Source of the DNA: Fomitopsis serialis | Lineage: Eukaryota > Basidiomycota > Agaricomycetes > Polyporales > Fomitopsidaceae | Assembly: GCF_022376445.1 (NCBI RefSeq) | Contig: NW_025955401.1 | Coordinates: 1 to 30,988 of the forward strand | DNA: 30,988 nt | Direction: 5' to 3' | Part shown: positions 11,673-23,277 of the stretch, in pieces | Position numbering within the stretch: position 1 is the stretch's first letter | Layout: the number at the start of each line of letters is the position of its first letter | The notes under the pieces: generated by a model | The model's database searches: none | The model's input: only the letters and a program-made list of their open reading frames with translations | What the model was told of the DNA's origin: nothing | Position numbers and translations under genes: made by a program

Positions 11673-12823
11673 GATTCGCGTGAAGTGCGCGCGCCACGAT
11701 AATCACAGAGCGGCCGTCGCCGCACGTCTTGGTTATGTATGAGCTTTGGCGGGAGTGTTTCAGGGGTGCGTACAGCAAGGAGGGCACGTCGTGCCAGAGG
11801 GGCCTCATCAGACGCTACGGCGACACGCAGGTATGTTATGCCAGCCCAGTGTAGCGAACAGGGGCGCCTGCCTACGTGAGAAGAACGCAGCTTCTCGGTA
11901 TCAACAACTCTATCGGCCAGGAATAAAACGCACGTACCAGAGCGGCAACCCCAGGAATACAGTCCGTAGCCCGTGATGGTGGGAGTATGCAGGGTGCAAT
12001 GTTACGGCAAGCCGACATGCTCTGATCACGAAGGGAAGACGAGCAGGGCGCTCTTTACCTCCGTATAGTGCCATGCCAGGTCATGCGGCATATGTACATT
12101 GACAACGTGAGTCGGGCGGAGAACGACAAGGCGACCGCTGCTGGCAATCCACCGCGCAGATTTCGAGGTCCGTGCGTATGTGCTACTGCACTGCGGGCGT
12201 CTCCATGACCTGAGCAACGAGAAATACATATGCGTGCGCTGCGGAGCCCGCGTCGGCGTCAAGGTGCCGCAACATGTCCAATCCCGTCTGGCTACGTGCA
12301 CCCTGTTTCGCCGTTGCTCCAACTTGAATTTTGCGTGCAACGTCTCTGCGCCCGCCAGATGATGATGGGCTTGATGGTATAGCGAGGCTGCACCGAGTTT
12401 CTTGCACATTTGGCCACTCACAGATGCGGCATCACGGACCGCTCCTCGATGCAGTTGCCCGACCGACCAGCCAAGTCTGTCATACGTAGCGCCGATGGCC
12501 TCATTGAATATACCCTGCACTGCCTGCTACATTATGATGTCAGTGCGTGCCGCGGTCGCGCGAGGAACGGTTCCCCTAGCACTAGTAGCAGATTCGAGAT
12601 ACACAGCAGAGAATTCGAGCAAGTGGCAGTTCGGCGGGTTTTACAAAAAGCCTCCACAGCTAAATAGTACAATATTCTGGCCTTCAGATCCACAGATGCT
12701 TGGGGCCAAGTGTAGAAACAATGGTGGGCTAGAAAGACGATAATTTGAGGTTGCCAGTCTCGCCAGTCACCCGAATGTACTCACAGATTAAGAAACAGCT
12801 CTGCAACGCACGCCCCCACTTCG
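11673..12823. other. Intergenic between transporter and polyketide synthase
   Basis: About 1.15 kb. It must contain the transporter promoter and the 3' end of the synthase transcript. Open frames up to 164 codons on the minus strand show no recognisable motif. Confidence 0.45.
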
Positions 12824-15800
12824 CTATACCCCTTCCTCCTTCTTCCCCTTCCCCGCAAGCACCTCCAGCCCTTCCAACGACATGTCCGCCAACAGCTGCA
12901 GCTGCGTCACCTCCACCAACGGGCGCAGCATGAATGCGAGCCGCGCTGCGGACAGCGAGTCGACGCCATACGCCGTGAACGGCGTCTCCGGCGAGAAGTC
13001 CTCCGCGGCGACGCCCAGCACCCCGCGTACGATCGCCGCCATCCGTGTGCCCACGTCGCCTCCCTCGTCTGCCGCCCCCATACCATTCGCCCCGGGGCCA
13101 GCGGCTGACGAGCCCAGACCTGCGTCAGCGGAAGTAGATAGAAGGTGTCGTCCGAGAAGGGGCATGCCCCGCGTGCGCTCGAGCGCGTACCAGTCGACTG
13201 TCGGTACATACCGCGCGAACCGCTCGCCGGCTTGGAAGCGAGCGAGGGCGTCTTCCAGCCACAGGATCATGTCTGTGTAAGTTTGAGCCATGAGTGACGT
13301 CGGGCGCGATATGCAGATGTGTGGACGCACCTTCCGCCGTGATGCCCCACTGGGCGAACTGCTCAAGCTGTGCGACTTTGCCTGACTCGCCCAGTTCGCT
13401 CGAGCGCATCATCGTGGAGTCGATGATCCCCGGACAGACGAAGGCGAATGCGTTCGGATACGCAGAGACCTGCTCCTCCATCGCCGTGTTGGCTCTAACA
13501 TCATACTTGTCAGTCCTGATCAGTTTTTGTTACCCTATTGTAGCCACTCACGCGCAGTAGTTCGTCTGCCCTCCATTTCCAAAGAGGCCCGCCACGGATG
13601 AGAACGGGACGAGGAACTCCAATGCCCCGACATCGACGCACTCACGGAGCGTGTCAACCACACCAATCTTCGACTCGTATACGCTTGCGAAGTCTGCCTC
13701 CTCGAGCCGTGCAAACGTTCGGTCGGACAGTGCGGCCGTGAGGACTATGCACCCCGCAAGCGGTGCCTCCTCTGGGATCCCGCGGAGCAGCTCAGCCATA
13801 CTCTCGATGTCGGAAGCGTTGGTTGCTGAGAGACGCAGGTCTAGGTCAGGGAGGGACCGCAGGTACTCGAATGTGCGCCGGACGAGACGGTTGGACGTCG
13901 TCTGCAGGCTGGCTGCGCCCCGACGGGACGTGACTACGAGGCGTCGAGCGCCGTGCTGGGATGAGGTGAGCATGCGTCGAACCCATCGGGATGACACTCA
14001 CTCTGTATAACATCCAGGCGACGTGCGCCCCCAGGTTCCCGATGCCACCCAGGACGAGGTAGGTCTTGTGCGGGCTGAAGGTTGCCGTCCGCGGCTCAAC
14101 GGTCGCTATGGCGATGTCAGGCACTCGAAGCACGCTATGATGCTCAGCTGGACAACTACGCAGACTCTCCTCCAAGTCATCCATACGCTCCTCTAGGAAG
14201 GTGAGCGCGAGCTCTAGTGCATCCTGTACTGACCACAGGTCGTTCCGCAGTGCCCAAGCTAATCCCTCGTGCGGGTCGTCCCAGAAATACATCTTCCCGC
14301 CTTTCGGGCACGACGCAGACCTGAGGAGTTGAATATAAGAAGGATCCGTGTATCCGGACACGACCAGGTTGAATCCACTGCGAAGAGCGGAGGACAGATG
14401 CAGGGGCGTCGCGTCCGCCGGAAGCCCGACAACAGTTATGCCCTGCCTGCGGTACATCCAGATGACTGTCATGCCGGTGGCGGTATCTGAATGCGTGACG
14501 AGCACTCGGAGACCTCGGCACCTCTTGTCGTTGGAGAACGTGTGCGTGCCTTGCGCAAGGATGCCAGCTACGACGCTTGGTATGCACTGCATTATCATGG
14601 TCGAATGTCGATTCAAACGCGGAGAGAGGCGGGAAGTGGCCTCTCTGCGAACGGTGACATACTTTCCCACTGGACCTTGGGCAATGGCGACGACGGGTCC
14701 ATTGTTGGGGTTTGTGCTTGTCCACGAGTTGCTTCTGTTCATTTCCAACCCGAGAACACCCTTGACTATAGCGCTACCAGATACGCCCTGCACCTCGAGA
14801 AGGATGCTGCCTTCGCATTCCACGCCAGGATCCATCTGGTCAGCTATCTGCCCACCTGGAGCAGTCCGCTCAGGCAGAGGCATCATTCTAGGAACTAAAA
14901 CACCGCCTTCCTGAGTCACGAATATATCCAGCTCCTCGCGCATGTGCGCTGGGATCGTTTGCAGATACTCTTCTCGCGAGGCCTCGTCGCCATAAGAAGA
15001 GTCAGGGGGAACACAACGACGTGGATTGTCCATGACAGATACTCCAGTCGCAGAGCCCGGACAAGCCCGAGTGCGGCACCCCCATCACGACCTTCGGCGA
15101 CGAGAACCCAAACGTCCAAGGCGTCCACAGGGTCCAGACCACTGAAGTCCCACTGCAGGTCCATCTCATGCCCTTGGGCATAGTGGAATACGAACGCTTC
15201 GTCGGGATCGAACACAGGTGGTGCCGGTACGCCGTCTGCGGAACTCTCGGTCCTTTGGCACCAAGCGGTAAAGGTCGGAGATGATCCACCTGGTGCGATC
15301 AGCGTTCGCCGAATTGTTAATCCCGCATCATGTAGCGCTTGAGAAAGTCGTTCGATCCCATGCGCCTTGTGACCGTTCACAACCGGTAGGTCTGACCGCG
15401 TCGTGAGGACCAATAAACCACCAGGGACGAGTATACGGCTCAGCTGCGCGACATACGGATCGCCCTCGGGAAGGAACGTAGATATGATATCGAAGTACGC
15501 AGGGTGATTGCTCCCAAGGTTGGCAAGATCGATGTTTGAGGTCCTGACAGTTCCTCGCCGTGGGCTCACGTCCTGGGAAGCTCGCAGATCAGGTTGCGCG
15601 GAGATATCAAATAAGAGCAGAGGGAATCCATCGAGTAAGTGGGTGAAATGGTCGGTACGTGGGAACTCTGGCCGCACGGTCAGTTCGCCTTAACATAGGT
15701 TCGATGCTCGTAGGACGCACCAGTCCCGTGGGCGAGGAGGCGAACAACACTTCTGCTGCTCTGTCTTGAGACCTGCTCTACAACTTCCCGTAATGCACTG

Positions 15801-18800
15801 ATGTGGTCAATCACGGCATCTGCGCATTGATCCTCGTGCTGCTGCTGCAAAACTCAGTGCGGAGATATAGAGGTCACGTAAGGTACGAACCTTAGTGGAG
15901 GCTGCATTCCCGTTAAATTGATCAAGCTTGTGCCCATTGACTTTGTCTCTAGTATCCGACAGCAAAGGTAGGACAGATCGTTGTAGCCCGACATCATATG
16001 GTATCAGATCTTCTGGTGGTGGGTTAAATTGATGTTTCGCAACCTCGAGTCCTTCTAACGTGCATAAGGGTGTGCCAGCATCATCCGCAATGATGATATC
16101 ATAGAACACGGACGCTGATGCAAACTGTTCGTCATTTAGGATCATCATATAGAAGCGGGCAGTACTGACAAGGTGTCCATTTCTTCAGAACGGTGTGCGT
16201 ATAGATATGCTCGGGGAAGAAGTGAGCCCGAGGAGGGCAATGAAGAATGACAGCGTCGACGTGCGCGGGCAAGTAGTAGTTGTTCGGGCCATGGTCCCCA
16301 TGAAATGGCCTATAAGAGGTGATGTGCAGGCAGGCGTCCAGAATGGCCGGATGCAGCAAATAACGTCCATCACTAACATATGTTCAGCGGCGGCATTGAT
16401 ACTGGGGAAAGAACAGCAGCATACCGCTCTAACGCATCGTCCATACCCTTGATCGATACCAAGGCCTCGTGATAGCCATAAAAGACTTCCGTGACTCTAC
16501 GGAAGCACGCACCGTACGCAGAGAAGTACGCAAGTGAATGATAGAACGCTATGATCGCCTTCTCAGCCGTGATACATGCGGTTGCCAGCAGCACTTACTC
16601 ACAGGATCCAGTATACCCTTCGCATCGTTGACGTATGGCGGAATGTCTAACGGAGTCTGGGGCGTCGGTGGTTCAAATGACAGGTATCCGCTCGCGTGTG
16701 TCCGTTCGGTCTGGTACAGGATACATGAATCGCATGCAACACCTCGCAGAGCCTGCGGAAACGACGTACCGGCGCCGAAGCGGCATGACTGGACGAAATC
16801 GAAGTCTTCACAGCCCAAAGGAAGCCATCGCGGGAGATATCAACCTTCATGGGCCTCTCGGACGACAAGGACAGGATGCTTCGCATGTCCACATTCATCA
16901 AGGTCGTAGCCCCATATTCCAGTGCCTGGGATAAAACCAGATCAGCAGCACGAACGGTCATAGCACCGATGTTCACAGACCATCTCAATAAAACCGGCAG
17001 CAGGCATGATTGGCTCTCCTCTGATGACATGCTCCGCCAGCGTCGGATGTGTATCCTTATTCACTTTGAGGTAATCATGATTCAGCGGTCCGTTGTGTGG
17101 CTGCATTTGCTTCACACACTCGGAAGTATCGGGGTATAGAGGAAATGCTTTTCGTACAAAGGGATACTCCGGCAACGGAGTGCTCAACTCGTAACACGCG
17201 CGTCCATTGAGCACCGTGAAGTTGACACTATTGTGACCCGCGGAAGTAAGTTGTCCGCATAGTTCCAACAGATCGCGATGTTCCGTAGATGGACGGCCTT
17301 GCTTCCGTCTGTGGGTCGACGGGAAGACCGCACTGGCGCCTTGGGTGATCTGCGAGATGTAGGACGACAAAACAGGATGTGGAGAGATCTCAATGGTTGT
17401 CGTGGAATGCGCACGAGCAAGCTCCTGGATTGTGTGTGTGAACAGGACAGGGTTCCGCGTGTTCTTCCAGAAGTATTCGGCGTCGTAGGGGCCTTCAAAC
17501 CGAGCGCCAGTCAATGTAGAATATGTCGTAACGCTCGGTACATGGCAGCCTGGGTAGCGGCCGAACAGGTCACGAAGCGCCTGGACATATTCGTCGCGAC
17601 ACCGGTCCATCATGGACGAATGGATTGGTACTCGGGTCCTGATTTTGCGACAGAAGTAGCCACGGACGAGTGCTAGCTCCAAGAACTGATCTATTGCTAC
17701 TGCATGCCCAGAGATGGCAACCGCAGACGGAGAATTGTAGCAGGCTATGTCAATGATGCTCCTGTCGTCTTCCCGGCGAACTTGATTTAGGAGCAGCTCG
17801 GCCTCTTCCGGCATACACGACACAGCCGCCATTGTACCGCCCAGATCTTCCATTGATGAGAATGTTCGTCCTCGCAGGATCGCTAGCTCTACGGCCATCG
17901 CCTTCGGAGCTGCGCCTGAGGCGTAGAGAACCGACGTTTCACCGGCAGAGTGTCCGAGAACAACGTCGGGTCTAACTCCCAGGTGTATGAGCAAGTCAAA
18001 GAGCGCCATTTGAAATACAGCGATGGAAGGCAGAATGAGTGAAATTGGCCAGGTTCCATCCGCAACGCAGGACGTCCCCGAAAAGAGACCGTGGTCCCTG
18101 ATAATCGACTTTCCCGTCAGCCGCTCGAAAATAACATCCATTTCGAGAACACTATCCCTGAAGACAGGGAATCTGTCGAAGAGTTCGCGACCCACTGCAC
18201 GATACCGTCAGAGTTCTGGCATGGGATTAAGTGGATACGATGAACGTACTATCCGGGTGTTGTGGGCCTTGACCCGAGAACAAAAACACGACGAGAGGTT
18301 TTGTTCGCTGGCAATGCTGAGGGGCAGAGAATGTGATGGCGCCTTTGGAGCCCTCCTCAACGATAGCATAGGACCTCCAGGACATCTGCTTAGCACGTCG
18401 GCCTAACGCCGTTGATAGCGCACGCAAATCCACAAGTGCCGAGCTTTGCAGCGACTGTCCTATGGAAGTGGCGCTACGCGAGGAGAGTCCGCATGCCATC
18501 AAGACCACCGGACCAGATACTGCCGAACCGTCGAGTGTAGGTGCTGGGGGAGGTCCTTCCAAGACAGCGTGGCCGTTCGACCCGCCGATGCCTGAACTGG
18601 CTATAGACACTAGCGGTCTCTTCCCATTCCGGCATGGAAGTTGCGTGGCGCACAAAGGAACGCGAAGCTTGTGCTTCTCCCACTCGATTGCAGGGTTCAG
18701 CGTACGCAGGTTCACAGCCGGAGGTATGGTCCCAGTCTTGAAGATCGATATCACTTTGCACAACGATGCCAGGAAAGCCACAATTTCGGTATGTCTGGCG

Positions 18801-20205
18801 TTCACTGTTAGTTCGATTTTGCCAGGTAGTACCACACAAAATATGTAGACTTGCCCAATGTTGCTCTTGACGCTGCCGATGAGCAGCTCGTCTTCACGCG
18901 AACATTCCGCGCCGACCCAGTTCGCCTCCGTAGGATCTCCTTTCGCTGTACCTGTAGTGCTATTTAGTGGACAGCTCGGTCCGAGTAACGACTGTGCGCA
19001 CCGGTTGCATGCAATTCAACGTAATCTACATCTTTGAAATTCCTGTTCGCCTGCGCAAACGCTCGCATCATCGCCGCGCGCTGCGCGTCCGCAACTGGAG
19101 CGCCCGGAGGGGCAGCACCTCCTGACGAATTGAGCGATGTGCCCAAAACCTATTCGTTACATGAGGGCGGATAAGGCATGCGTGACTAGAGTCATACCGT
19201 GGCATAGACGCGATCGTGATCTTGGAGAGCACGCTCAAGTGGTTTGAGCACTATAGCTATACAACCTTCTCCCCTAGAGAAGCTGCGAAGACACTCTGAG
19301 TACGAGCGATAAGAGCATTGGAACACGACATACCCGTCCGCAGATGTATCGAAGGGTTGCACTTCCCGTCTTTGGCAAGGAGAGAACCTTGACTGTACGT
19401 GAACCAGTCGATGAAGCTGTGGCGGTTTAAGCAACGTGTCAGGACGTCGGTTGGGACTACACACCGATGGTTCAACTGACATCCAGCCACAACGGCAGCC
19501 TCGCAGTCTCCCTGTGAGATGGCCTGGACCGCGAGATGGAACGCGGTTAAAGTTGAGCTGCATGCCGTATCGGTCGGAACAGATGGGCCGAGCAGATCGA
19601 GATGGGTAGAAATCCGATTGGCTACCATGGACGGATATCCCGCAAACGAACCCCGTTCGTGTATCATCCTGAGAAGGGTCAATATGAAATCCACGTGAAC
19701 ATGAGCATGACGTGCGGTTCAGATACGGTCGACAAGTCGAATCCTGTCGCTGCGCAAAGCAGCCAAGTCCGCGATCGATATCAATGCCAGAGTCGAGCAA
19801 AGCGAGGAAGCGTTCTCAAGGAGTCTTCTTGTGCTGGAGCCATGCTACGTGCATCCCTAGTTGACACTCCAAACTCGACATTGTCGAACATGTGATGTCC
19901 TTCAGAAGGCACCCGTATTCACATGAATCGCTCCGAGATGGTTTCGAGCCATCTGCGTGGTGGTGATCGAGTGAGCTCAAGTCGCACATTCATGAATGAC
20001 AGTACGCATTTGCATTGAACGTTCGCTGGCATGCGTTCATATGCATCAGCCCTATCAAGCAAGAGCTTGAAGAAGGTGTCATGGTCAAGATTCTTCGGCG
20101 ATATACTTCCCACTGGGAAGCTCCACTGAGACGCCAACCTGCGAGCCCCATGAATACGAAGCAAGGAACGAAGGCAGACCGACTCACTATGGCGATTGAA
20201 GTCAT
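12824..20205 (-). CDS. Highly reducing-type iterative polyketide synthase, KS-AT-DH-MT-(ER-position)-KR-ACP
   Basis: A type I iterative polyketide synthase of about 2,100 residues with about 18 short introns. ATG at 20205 (MTSIAIVGVSVELPSG across an 18-nt first exon); TAG at 12824. KS (about 20180-18650): active Cys in DTACSS, His in ELHATGT and SNIGH. AT (about 18310-17300): GQGPQH, GHSAGE, IHSSMM. DH (about 17110-15990): HVIRGEPIMP and LLHPAILDACLH. MT-like (about 15860-15230): weak SAM motif HGTGEL. Then a region in the ER position without a clear cofactor site (about 15010-14180). KR (about 14090-13330): GGIGNLG, FSSVAG, QTNYCAAN. ACP (about 13070-12880): GVDSLS. No thioesterase or reductase follows. 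The order resembles basidiomycete polyene synthases, from memory. The frame is broken at several sites, mostly in the first 900 bases and at 15005-15009. Confidence 0.92.
15005..15009 (-). other. Single-base frame break in the PKS at a five-base G run
   Basis: On the coding strand the run reads TTC CCC CTG. The upstream frame IHVVVFP and the downstream frame PDSSYGDEASREEYL are continuous only if the run had one more C. There is no room for an intron. Either an assembly homopolymer error or a true frameshift that would cut the synthase before the KR and ACP. Confidence 0.7.
18795..18854 (-). other. GC-AG intron inside the KS domain
   Basis: The 60-nt intron begins GCAAGT and ends CCAG. Removing it joins SNIG to HTEIVAFLASLCKV and so restores the catalytic His of the SNIGH motif. 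No GT donor gives that join. GCAAGT after GG matches the strong consensus that GC donors usually need. Confidence 0.75.
19350..20115 (-). other. Cluster of frame breaks in the N-terminal KS region of the PKS
   Basis: Known KS blocks follow each other in order but switch frame near 20105-20110 (ELPSG to SPKNLDHDTFF), near 19903 (VNTGAF to LKDI), near 19895 (LKDI to MFDNVEFG), at 19810-19819 (probably two gaps, giving LENAFLALLDSGID), near 19658-19664 (DDT to ERGSFAGYPS) and at 19359 (DGKC to PFDTSADG). Several are explained by one missing base in a doublet or triplet. The piece between 19780 and 19670 could not be aligned fully, so one intron there may be missed. Confidence 0.6.
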
Positions 20206-21232
20206 GGGTAAGTGCAAGTTGTGATTTGATGATTATGCTTCTATATACTCTGATGCTGGCGCGTGCCTGAACAGACACGACAGGGTCCGGAAGAGCTTCT
20301 GTTGCATTTGATTGCCCAAGTCTATATATGTGCTTGTAGCTCCGCCTCTTAACCTTATCCACCAAGTCGCATCAGTGCAGATGAACGGATCACACTGCAT
20401 AGCTCACATCACGGCAATCTTCAATATGTCTATGTTGAGGGATGAGAAAGCCGAGTCCTCCGAGTGAGGGGTTCGGATAAGCCATTTCGACCCTTGCAGC
20501 ATAATGACTGTTGCGATGCACGATGAGTTATATAGGGCAACATGCAAAAAGGCTCACAACATACTACATATTACACGGAACGGTGCAATCATCGAGTCGT
20601 CCACAACGCCGGCGCGTTCAAGTTGAAACGTGACAAGAGCTCAAGCCTTCAGTCCGAATCGTAACGCACGCGGGATACCACCAAGGTTACGATTCTCGGC
20701 ATTTACTATCTGAGGGCCTGTCTGTTCGATCCTGCTGATATCGTCCGAGCGGCAGGAATAATCAGTTCGAGTCGAAGTAGAACTGTAGAAGACGGTTGTC
20801 GAAAGACTCAAAGAGGCACTGGTGGCAGGCGCGTGTCGGGGCTTAAGGCTTACTAATCAGCTCTGGATCTCAGATCTCAGTACTCAGTCGCGATGTGCTC
20901 TGGTCTGGTTGTAGGGCCACTGCAGTAACTTGATACAGTAGTACTACTAGTAGATATGGTAGGACTTACTCCAAGTTGAACGTGAGTGAATGGTTCTCTG
21001 TAATCATGGAAGTCATAATAATGTGTATGTTGAAGCGCCCTCAGGCTCCGAGTCCTGTCACAGACAAGCCCGAGCTCGGTATCACCGTGACCGAGTACTA
21101 TCACCGCCATAATGCGGTTCCACTGGCGCTCCAGTAGCGGCAACTCTATTGTGGTGACATTCATTCCTGCGATGAACATCCAAGGCCATCAGTATCTGCC
21201 TTCGTCTCTAAGTTGATTTCGAGCTGCTTTCA
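20206..21232. promoter_or_regulatory. Shared divergent promoter region between PKS and trans-enoyl reductase
   Basis: About 1.03 kb separates the two start codons, which face away from each other, so both promoters must lie here. A TATA-like element on the PKS side is listed separately. No gene motif was found in the interval, and no operator could be assigned. Confidence 0.5.
20321..20330 (-). promoter_or_regulatory. TATA-like element upstream of the PKS
   Basis: The minus strand reads CATATATAGA about 115 bases before the ATG at 20205. Assigned by sequence and position only. Confidence 0.3.
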
Positions 21233-22529
21233 ATGACAGCGTACTCCCGGGGCAAGACCATGAAGGCGATCGTGACCTTGGAAAACGGGCAATTCACACT
21301 GAAGGACGTACCCATACCTCAGGCTTCGGCGGGTGAGATCTTGGTCAAAATTACCGCGAGTGCTCAAAACCCTGTGGACTGTAATGAAAATCTTCCTTAA
21401 CCAACGTATTCACAACTTTGCTGATTAACAATCAGGGAAGACCCCTTTTGCACAAGAAGCCTAACAATATACTTGGCTGTGACTTCGCGGGCACAGTAGT
21501 TGAGCTCGGACCGGAGGTTCCTGATACGTTGAGACACGTAGGCGAACGCGTCGCTGGATGCGTACAGGGAGGTGAGTATTGGCCTGTACTCGGTAGTATA
21601 ACGGGAACCTGATCTCCCGCTTGCATACCAGGGATAGCTCCCAACGGCGCATTTGCTGAATATGTTGTCATGCAAGCCGCCCTGGCCATCGCTCTCCCTG
21701 ATTCAGTGTCTTTCGAAGACGGGCACAACTTGGCGTAGCATGCTTCACATCATGTCTTGCCCTTTACGATTGTCTCAAACTTCCTACGCCCGACCATCCC
21801 GTTGAAGAGTCGAGCTCCGTGCTTATATGGTCCGGCACCTCTGCGACCGGACAGTATGCCGTTCAATTTGCGAAGCTGAGTGGTATGCGAGTTATCGCGA
21901 CGGCGTCGCCGAAGCACTTCGAACTCGTCAAGGCTCTCGGGGCAGACGAAGTGTACGACTACGCCGACTCTCAGACCCGAGGAAGATATTCGCCAGTACT
22001 CGCGGTTCCCTTCGGCACGCCATGGACTGTTTCAGTCAAGATAGAACGCCGAACCAAGTCAGCACGTCGCTGAGCAAGGAGGGCGGCACCATTGCGACTC
22101 TGCTGCCCTATGTCAGCAGGTCGAAAGGTGTTCAGACGCACCTGGTTCTCGCTTACACTATTCTGGGGAAGGTCAGTGCAGCAGCCGTCTCCTTGACACG
22201 AGTACATCCCTATTCAGATCTCCACGTTGCACAGGAGTTGACCTTCCCCTTCGCATATCCTGCTGTAGAGGAGCATCGTCAAAGTGCCATGGAATACGCG
22301 AAGTTAATCTCAGCACTCCTGGCGAAAGGGAAGCTCAAGCCCGTTCCAGTCAAAGTGTTCCCTAACGGACTGCAAAGCGTCCATGACGGGTTTGAATACA
22401 TGGGAGCAGGGAAGGTAATGAGCGTTCACTGTCTTGTCTCCGAGTTCAGCCGTATTCTGACATCTGTGCGATGAGGTCCACGCGGAAAAGATCACGTATC
22501 GGATTTCAGACACCCCGGGCATAGATTAA
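21233..22529 (+). CDS. Stand-alone enoyl reductase (medium-chain dehydrogenase, trans-ER type)
   Basis: A zinc-free-looking medium-chain reductase of the quinone oxidoreductase/LovC type, expected to reduce enoyl thioesters with NADPH. Exons 21233-21380, 21436-21571, 21632-22414 and 22476-22529, with introns of 55-61 nt, give about 374 residues. Seen: start MTAYSRGKTMKAIV, NPVDWK across intron 1, LGCDFAGTVVELG, GAFAEYVV, the nucleotide-binding block SGTSATGQYAVQFAKLSG, EGGTIATLLPY, LAKGKLKP and the C-terminus AEKITYRISDTPGID. It is transcribed divergently from the PKS, which lacks a recognisable ER, so action in trans is the simplest reading. Three frame breaks occur: the C run 21442-21445 (one extra or two missing), the G run 21721-21723 (one missing) and the C run 21976-21978 (one missing). 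Correcting them gives a length divisible by three. Confidence 0.87.
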
Positions 22530-23277
22530 TGATTACAGCGGCCGATGTGTTGCGACCTGCCTACTACGCCGTCGCCGACATCGCATTTAAGATGATGCTA
22601 TATGGCTGTGGTTAGCTAGGATCCGGGTGAGAGCGATCACAAAGCATGTGCATTCCGTGTTCCGTTCGTTCACATCACTATGTATAGCTATTAGTCTCCT
22701 GCAGTGCTCACTGTACCTTGGGCGGCGCATCTACCGAGCAAGCTAGCACTTCGTACTGATCGTACGGCAGACTAGACCCGCCGTAGCCCCAGCAGTAGGT
22801 AACTGATAAGCAGAACTCCAAGCTCTCAGGTGCAGGCGGTTCGATAGGCCGGCACATGTCACGATGCGGCTTCTCCGCAGGCATGATATCCCCATGGACT
22901 TCGCGTCCGGTCTGTAAGCGCGTCATACATTTCTCTCCTACGGGTATCGGCCAGTCACGTTCTCACATCCATGGGTAACGTGTGTATGGTTCTGTCAAGA
23001 AGCATTGCAAACAGGATGCTCAGTTTCAGGGTCCCGCTCCCATCATTCTGTTACCCCGCCAGTCCAAAGGTGTCATGATAGGTCCGTACATCAGCTCCTC
23101 ATCCCATGATAAGTACGCTAATACGCAGAGTATACTAGTACTGACTGAAACAATAAATACAGTATTCAGCCGTGCGCCGATTTGGTGCTACATCAACGGT
23201 GTCATACATCTCAGATAGATAAGTAATGCTAGGTAGTGGTGCCAACGTCGTGTCTTTCCGTCGAGTGTTCACCGAAT
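22530..23277. other. Intergenic between enoyl reductase and second DUF6533 gene
   Basis: About 750 bases between converging 3' ends. It contains one 72-codon minus-strand frame, listed separately; nothing else was recognised. Confidence 0.4.
22708..22926 (-). CDS. Possible small hypothetical protein, 72 residues
   Basis: A single ATG-started frame of 72 codons, with a second in-frame Met at residue 15, a Pro-rich middle (EPPAPESLEF) and a C-terminal part with Cys and aromatic residues (CLSVTYCWGYGG). No family was recognised, no signal peptide is evident, and it lies alone between the 3' ends of two genes. It could be chance. Confidence 0.2.
   Translation of the reverse strand: MTRLQTGREVHGDIMPAEKPHRDMCRPIEPPAPESLEFCLSVTYCWGYGGSSLPYDQYEVLACSVDAPPKVQ

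Noticed and set aside
12026..12520. 164-codon minus-strand frame between transporter and PKS
   Set aside because: Unrecognised sequence with overlapping frames of similar length on the other strand; no ATG-plus-motif support.
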